NCBI RefSeq assembly: GCF_000719265.1
Contig: NZ_JOFL01000001.1
Coordinates: forward strand, 124,001-188,000
Reading direction: 5' to 3'
Source: Streptomyces roseoverticillatus
Lineage (GTDB): Bacteria; Actinomycetota; Actinomycetes; Streptomycetales; Streptomycetaceae
Length of the DNA: 64,000 bases
Below, one piece after another: positions 60,761-64,000 of the stretch; within the stretch, counting starts at the first letter, position 1; the number at the start of each line of letters is the position of its first letter. The position numbers were made by a program, and so were the translations under genes. The notes below the pieces were generated by a model. It was not told where the DNA came from and ran no database searches. It saw nothing but the letters and a program-made list of their open reading frames with translations.

Positions 60761-61900
60761 CCAGCCCGGACGAGCATCACGTGTGCGGAGTTCTTGTCCC
60801 GTGGACACACGGTTCCACACGCGGTGCAGGTGTAGGTACGCCCACCCAGCGGCAGTACGTGCTTGGCTCTCGCATCGCACCGCGCGCAGTCCATCGTGGT
60901 GTACGCAGGGTGTACCAGGCGGATATCCCGCCCATGCTTGCGGCCCATCTCGATCAAGGCACGCTTGGTGGCGCCGATGGCGGCGTCAGCGGCCTTACGA
61001 GCCATCGTTGTCTTGGCCAGGAACTTCGGACGGAAGTCCTCGACGGCGAAGGCGTCGTGATCGCGGGCAACGGACTTGGCCCACTTACGACCGGTGTCCT
61101 CACGCTGCCTCGCGACCTTCTTGTGCAGCTTCGCCCGCAGTTTCTTCGCCTCGCGGTAGCCCTTCGATCCCGGCTGTCCCTTCTCCGGCTTGCGGCGGGC
61201 CATCATCCGGTCATACCGGGCCAGCTTGGCAGCGGCCCTCTTGCCGTGCTCAGCGTGCGGGAGATCATGCGCGTCGGACGTGGTGGTAGCGGTCTCCTTC
61301 ACGCCCCAGTCCACGCCGATCACACGCCCAGTCCCGGGCAGCGGTTCACACTGGGCGGGGACGACGAAGCTGGCATACCAGTGACCGAGGCTGTCGCGGT
61401 AGACGCGCACCGAGGACGGCTCAGCCGGCAGATCCCGCGACCACGCCACGGTCAGCACGATCCCACCCGCCAAGTGCAGACGCCCGTCCTTCAACCGGAA
61501 CCCATGCCGGGTGTAGTTCAGGGACGGCAACGCCTCACGCTTGGTCTTCCAGCGCGGCATCCCGGCGCCGCTGCCGCACCGGCAACCGCTCACGGATATC
61601 CTTCTGCGCCTTGGCACGGGACTTACCGAAGTCCCGGATGACCTGCTGCTGAGGAACACTGGAACCCTCGCACAGCCAGGACATCAACCGGCGCGCCTCA
61701 GTCAGCATCTTGTCCAGCTGAGCCGGGCCACAGGTCCGCTTGTCCTCGGGGTGGGCTTTGTTGTGCAGGTGGACGGCCTTGGACTTGGCGACGCACTCGT
61801 TCCAAGTCCAGCGGCACCGGTCCCACTCGCCGAGCAGCTTGCCCAGGGCGGTGGACGACACGCGAAGCCGGAAGGTATAGCGGGCATGCCCACCCTCCAC
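60697..61900 (-). pseudogene. tnpB: tnpB with +1 frameshift
   Basis: RNA-guided nuclease TnpB in two frames. The N-terminal part (GTG 61900; ARYTFRLRVSSTALGKLL) reads to RERLPVRQRR and then leaves frame; the rest resumes with GMPRWKTKREALPSLNY. One extra C near 61561-61570 explains this. The second part keeps RuvC Asp (VIGVDWGVKET), Glu (FAVEDFRPKF), a zinc finger (CARCDARAK, CTACGTVCPRDKNSAH) and the last Asp. Combined length is about 400 residues, normal for the family. As written it is inactive. Confidence 0.85.
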
Positions 61901-62185
61901 AGCCGCCCCCACCCACACCACCCCGCCCCCACGGTCCCCGGCCGGGAGTCATGGCATCCCCAGCCCTCTGGAGGACCATATGCGCGACCGCCGCACACAC
62001 GTACCCAATCCCACAGCCACCACCCCAACCAGCGAGCACGGGTACACACGTTCGCACCCCCGGCGGCACCCGACAGCGATACGGGCGCTCCGCGCCCTGA
62101 ACCGGATACGGCGACGCTCCGCGCCGCAACACCCGGATGCGATTCCTCCCCGGCGTGAACGCCGGGGCCTCCTCGCAAGAAACAG

Positions 62186-62806
62186 GTGGAGGCCGTCGCC
62201 CTCGCCGTCGCCGGACTCCCGGCCCCGGCGCGGAAGCGGGCCTGCCGTCAGGCGCGGCTGATCCTGCGGACCCTGGAGGAGTGGGCGGAGGCGACCGGCG
62301 ACCAGCGCGCCCGGGCCACGGTCCTGCACTGCCGGGCCGTGCTGGCCGCCACCGCGGCGCCCGCCTGCGCGGACCCGTGCTTCGGACGGGCCCTGGCGCT
62401 GGTGGAGCGCGTGGGCTCCGAGTTCGCCCAGGCCCGTACGAAGCTGGCGTTCGGCATGGCGCTGCGGCGCCTGCGGCGGCCCGGGGACGCCCGCGCGCAC
62501 CTGCGGGGCGCGATGCTGCTGTTCGAGGCGTGCGGGGCGGAGGTGTGGACGGAGCGGGCCCGCGACGAGATGCGCGCCGCCGGGCAGGCCGAACCGGGCG
62601 GCCGGCCCCGGCCCGCGGCCTCACTCACCCCGCAGCAGCTGCGGGTGGCGCGGCACGTCGCCGAGGGCCGCACGAACCGCGAGGTCGCCGCCCTCCTCGC
62701 CGTCAGCCACCGGACCGTCGACCACCACCTGCGCAACGTCTTCGCCGCGCTCGGGATCCGCTCCCGCGTCGAGCTGGTCCACGTGCTGACGGCGCATCAG
62801 CCGTGA
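62186..62806 (+). pseudogene. LuxR-family regulator, C-terminal fragment
   Basis: 206 residues equal to the end of a large LuxR (LAL-type) regulator: TPR-like helices (LILRTLEEWAEATGDQRARATVLHCRAVLAA, FAQARTKLAFGMALRRLRRP) and a complete LuxR HTH (LTPQQLRVARHVAEGRTNREVAALLAVSHRTVDHHLRNVFAALGIRSRVELV). The frame stays open into the IS end and has no ribosome site, so the N-terminal ATPase and start are lost. A short HTH protein could still be made from an internal GTG. Confidence 0.75.
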
Positions 62807-62820
62807 GGTTCCGTGCCCGC

Positions 62821-64000
62821 TCAGTGCGCCGGCAGGTGCCGGGCGAAGAACGAGCGCAGGTGGTGGCGCACCGCAGGCACCGCTGCGGCCGGGTCCGCCG
62901 TCCCGACCATCTTCGCGCGGTCGGCGGCCGTCACCAGCCCGGCGGTCTGCAACTGCGGCACCAGGGCCGCGTAGTCGGTGAACACCCAGTGCGCGGCGTG
63001 GTCGAGCTGCCGGCGGCAGGCGCGTCCCCGCGAGTGGGCGAGCACCGCGGGCCACGAGCGCTCCAGGGCCTTGCGGTCGCGGAAGCCGTCCGTGCCCAGC
63101 AGGAGCAGCGGCCGGGCGGCTCCGTACCGGGCGACCGGGTACAGCTCGCCCTGGCCGCCGGGCGTATCGGGAGCCCGGTCGAGGTAGCCCTCCAGGTCGG
63201 CAGCCGCACTGATGCGCCGGTCCTCGTACATCGCCAGGGCCGCCGCGGTGCCGCCCGCCGAGTGGCCGTAGACGCCGATGCTCCGCAGGTCCAGCGCCCG
63301 GCCGAGGTGTTCCGGCAGGGGGCGGCCCGCCGCGTCCGGGTTCCGCCCGGCGGCCAGTTCCTCCAGCCGGCCGATCACGAACCGGAGGTCGGCGACGCGG
63401 GTGTCGATCAGGGTGCGGAAGAGGCCCGGGTCCGTCCTCGGGTCGTAGCGCAGCACCGTCGGGCGGACGGTGTCCCGGCCGGTCATGGCGACGGGGAACT
63501 CCACTTCGCAGGCGTCGCCCGGGTGGTCGACGGTCACCACCACATAGCCGTGGCTCGCCAGTTCCTCCGCGGGGCCGGTGCCCATGGTGCGCGCGTCGCC
63601 GCCTCCCGGGCTGTACAGCAGGACGGGCCGCCGGCGCGCGGCGTCCGCGGGGGCGCCCGTGTACGAATGGGTGGTGGTCGCCGCCCAGTTCACGCCCGAG
63701 GCGGGCAGCTCCGGGTGGCTCCTGCGGCCGTCCGCGCCGAAGTCCGCGGCGGCGCCCGCGGTCATCTGCGGTGCGCGGCGGCAGCCGCGTACGGTGCGGG
63801 CCGGGTAGAACACGGACGCCATCACCTCGCGGACGGGGATCTCCGGCTCCAGCGGGTCGCGCCGGGAGCGGTCGACGAGGTAGAGGGTGGTGACCCCGGT
63901 CCAGTACGGGCCCGTCGGCGCCGGCAGCCGCAACGTGATGCCGTCCGCGGTCCCCCGCGCCTGCGCGGCGGCCGGGGTGGCGGTGCCGCCCGCGAGCAGC
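62821..64000 (-). CDS. Secreted alpha/beta hydrolase (PAF-acetylhydrolase-like), partial
   Basis: The C-terminal 392 residues are visible; the start lies beyond the right edge. The sequence opens in the middle of a signal peptide (LLAGGTATPAAAQA). Conserved blocks are PVREVMASVFYPA, LLYSPGGGDARTMG (oxyanion), VYGHSAGGTAAALAM (nucleophile Ser), and DHAAHWVFTDYAAL (His). It resembles platelet-activating-factor acetylhydrolase/dienelactone-type lipases. It converges on the LuxR fragment, 14 bp away. The substrate is probably a short-chain ester. Confidence 0.88.
   Translation of the reverse strand, partial: LLAGGTATPAAAQARGTADGITLRLPAPTGPYWTGVTTLYLVDRSRRDPLEPEIPVREVMASVFYPARTVRGCRRAPQMTAGAAADFGADGRRSHPELPASGVNWAATTTHSYTGAPADAARRRPVLLYSPGGGDARTMGTGPAEELASHGYVVVTVDHPGDACEVEFPVAMTGRDTVRPTVLRYDPRTDPGLFRTLIDTRVADLRFVIGRLEELAAGRNPDAAGRPLPEHLGRALDLRSIGVYGHSAGGTAAALAMYEDRRISAAADLEGYLDRAPDTPGGQGELYPVARYGAARPLLLLGTDGFRDRKALERSWPAVLAHSRGRACRRQLDHAAHWVFTDYAALVPQLQTAGLVTAADRAKMVGTADPAAAVPAVRHHLRSFFARHLPAH

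Larger units (their letters stand above)
60660..62175 (-). mobile_element. TnpB-only IS605/IS1341-type element
   Basis: The element spans from a hairpin at its downstream end (CCCCTCCC / GGGAGGGG, 60668-60687, TGAA loop) to a second one at its upstream end (CCCCGGCG / CGCCGGGG, 62148-62167, TGAA loop). Both are preceded by GAATCCT or GATTCCT in the same orientation, as expected for left and right ends of IS200/IS605 elements. It carries only tnpB; no tnpA Y1 transposase is present, so it needs one in trans. The flanks are two truncated unrelated genes. Confidence 0.8.

Noticed and set aside
61980..62261. 93-codon frame in the IS upstream region
   Set aside because: It overlaps the IS end hairpin and LuxR fragment, has biased composition and no family match.

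Overview
The window is very GC-rich, uses GTG and TTG starts freely, and is packed with actinomycete-typical families (SpoIIE-type phosphatases, BTAD regulator, XRE-STAND-WD40 protein, DUF4360 and DUF1876 proteins, CHAP and M4 secreted enzymes). I read it as a Streptomyces or close-relative chromosome. The only RNA gene found is a tRNA-Lys(CUU). Both ends cut a gene: an ABC permease on the left and an alpha/beta hydrolase on the right.

Layout. 0-3.6 kb: ABC transporter, DUF1876 protein, and an integral membrane protein divergent from a MarR regulator. 3.6-7.6 kb: XRE-STAND-WD40 sensor. 7.7-12.5 kb: CHAP protein, AIM24 protein, PlsC-type acyltransferase, a pair of tiny zinc-ribbon genes, an SDR gene missing its catalytic core, and a BenE-type transporter. 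12.5-14.3 kb: cyanate operon (carbonic anhydrase, cyanase, deaminase). 14.4-19.8 kb: PAS/GAF/SpoIIE phosphatase, DCC-type protein, and an FAD monooxygenase divergent from a GntR-TetR fusion regulator. 19.9-23.9 kb: acyltransferase 3, tandem DUF4360 secreted proteins, a GNAT remnant and RNase HI.

24.1-38.8 kb holds a nonribosomal peptide synthetase (NRPS) locus: an MFS exporter, a stand-alone condensation-like protein with an altered active site, a C-A-T synthetase, an acyl-CoA dehydrogenase, an A-T-A-T synthetase whose two halves are joined by a tandem-repeat linker where a C domain would be expected, and a C-T protein ending in an NAD(P)-binding SDR domain. Three synthesis genes overlap or abut. 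There is no thioesterase, so reductive release is the natural guess. A strong hairpin closes the locus.

39-54.9 kb: M4 metalloprotease, small secreted protein, GAF-SpoIIE phosphatase, a BTAD regulator plus NACHT ATPase pair beside the tRNA, DUF7144 protein, RpiR regulator, two orphan AT-rich palindromes, a double Lrp regulator divergent from a DHA2 exporter, and a PSD-like decarboxylase.

55-58.3 kb is the most interesting small system: an overlapping operon of a Cys-rich 160-residue protein with repeated CX5C motifs, a DUF692 (MNIO) oxidase, a DUF2063 partner protein and a VioB-type ferritin-like protein. This is the grammar of an MNIO-modified, copper/thiol-type RiPP pathway, but with a precursor lacking a signal peptide and with an added ferritin-like enzyme. 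A PaaX-type regulator lies just upstream.

60.2-62.8 kb is a scar: a TnpB-only IS605-type element with a frameshifted tnpB sits between a 5'-truncated lipase and a 5'-truncated LuxR regulator.
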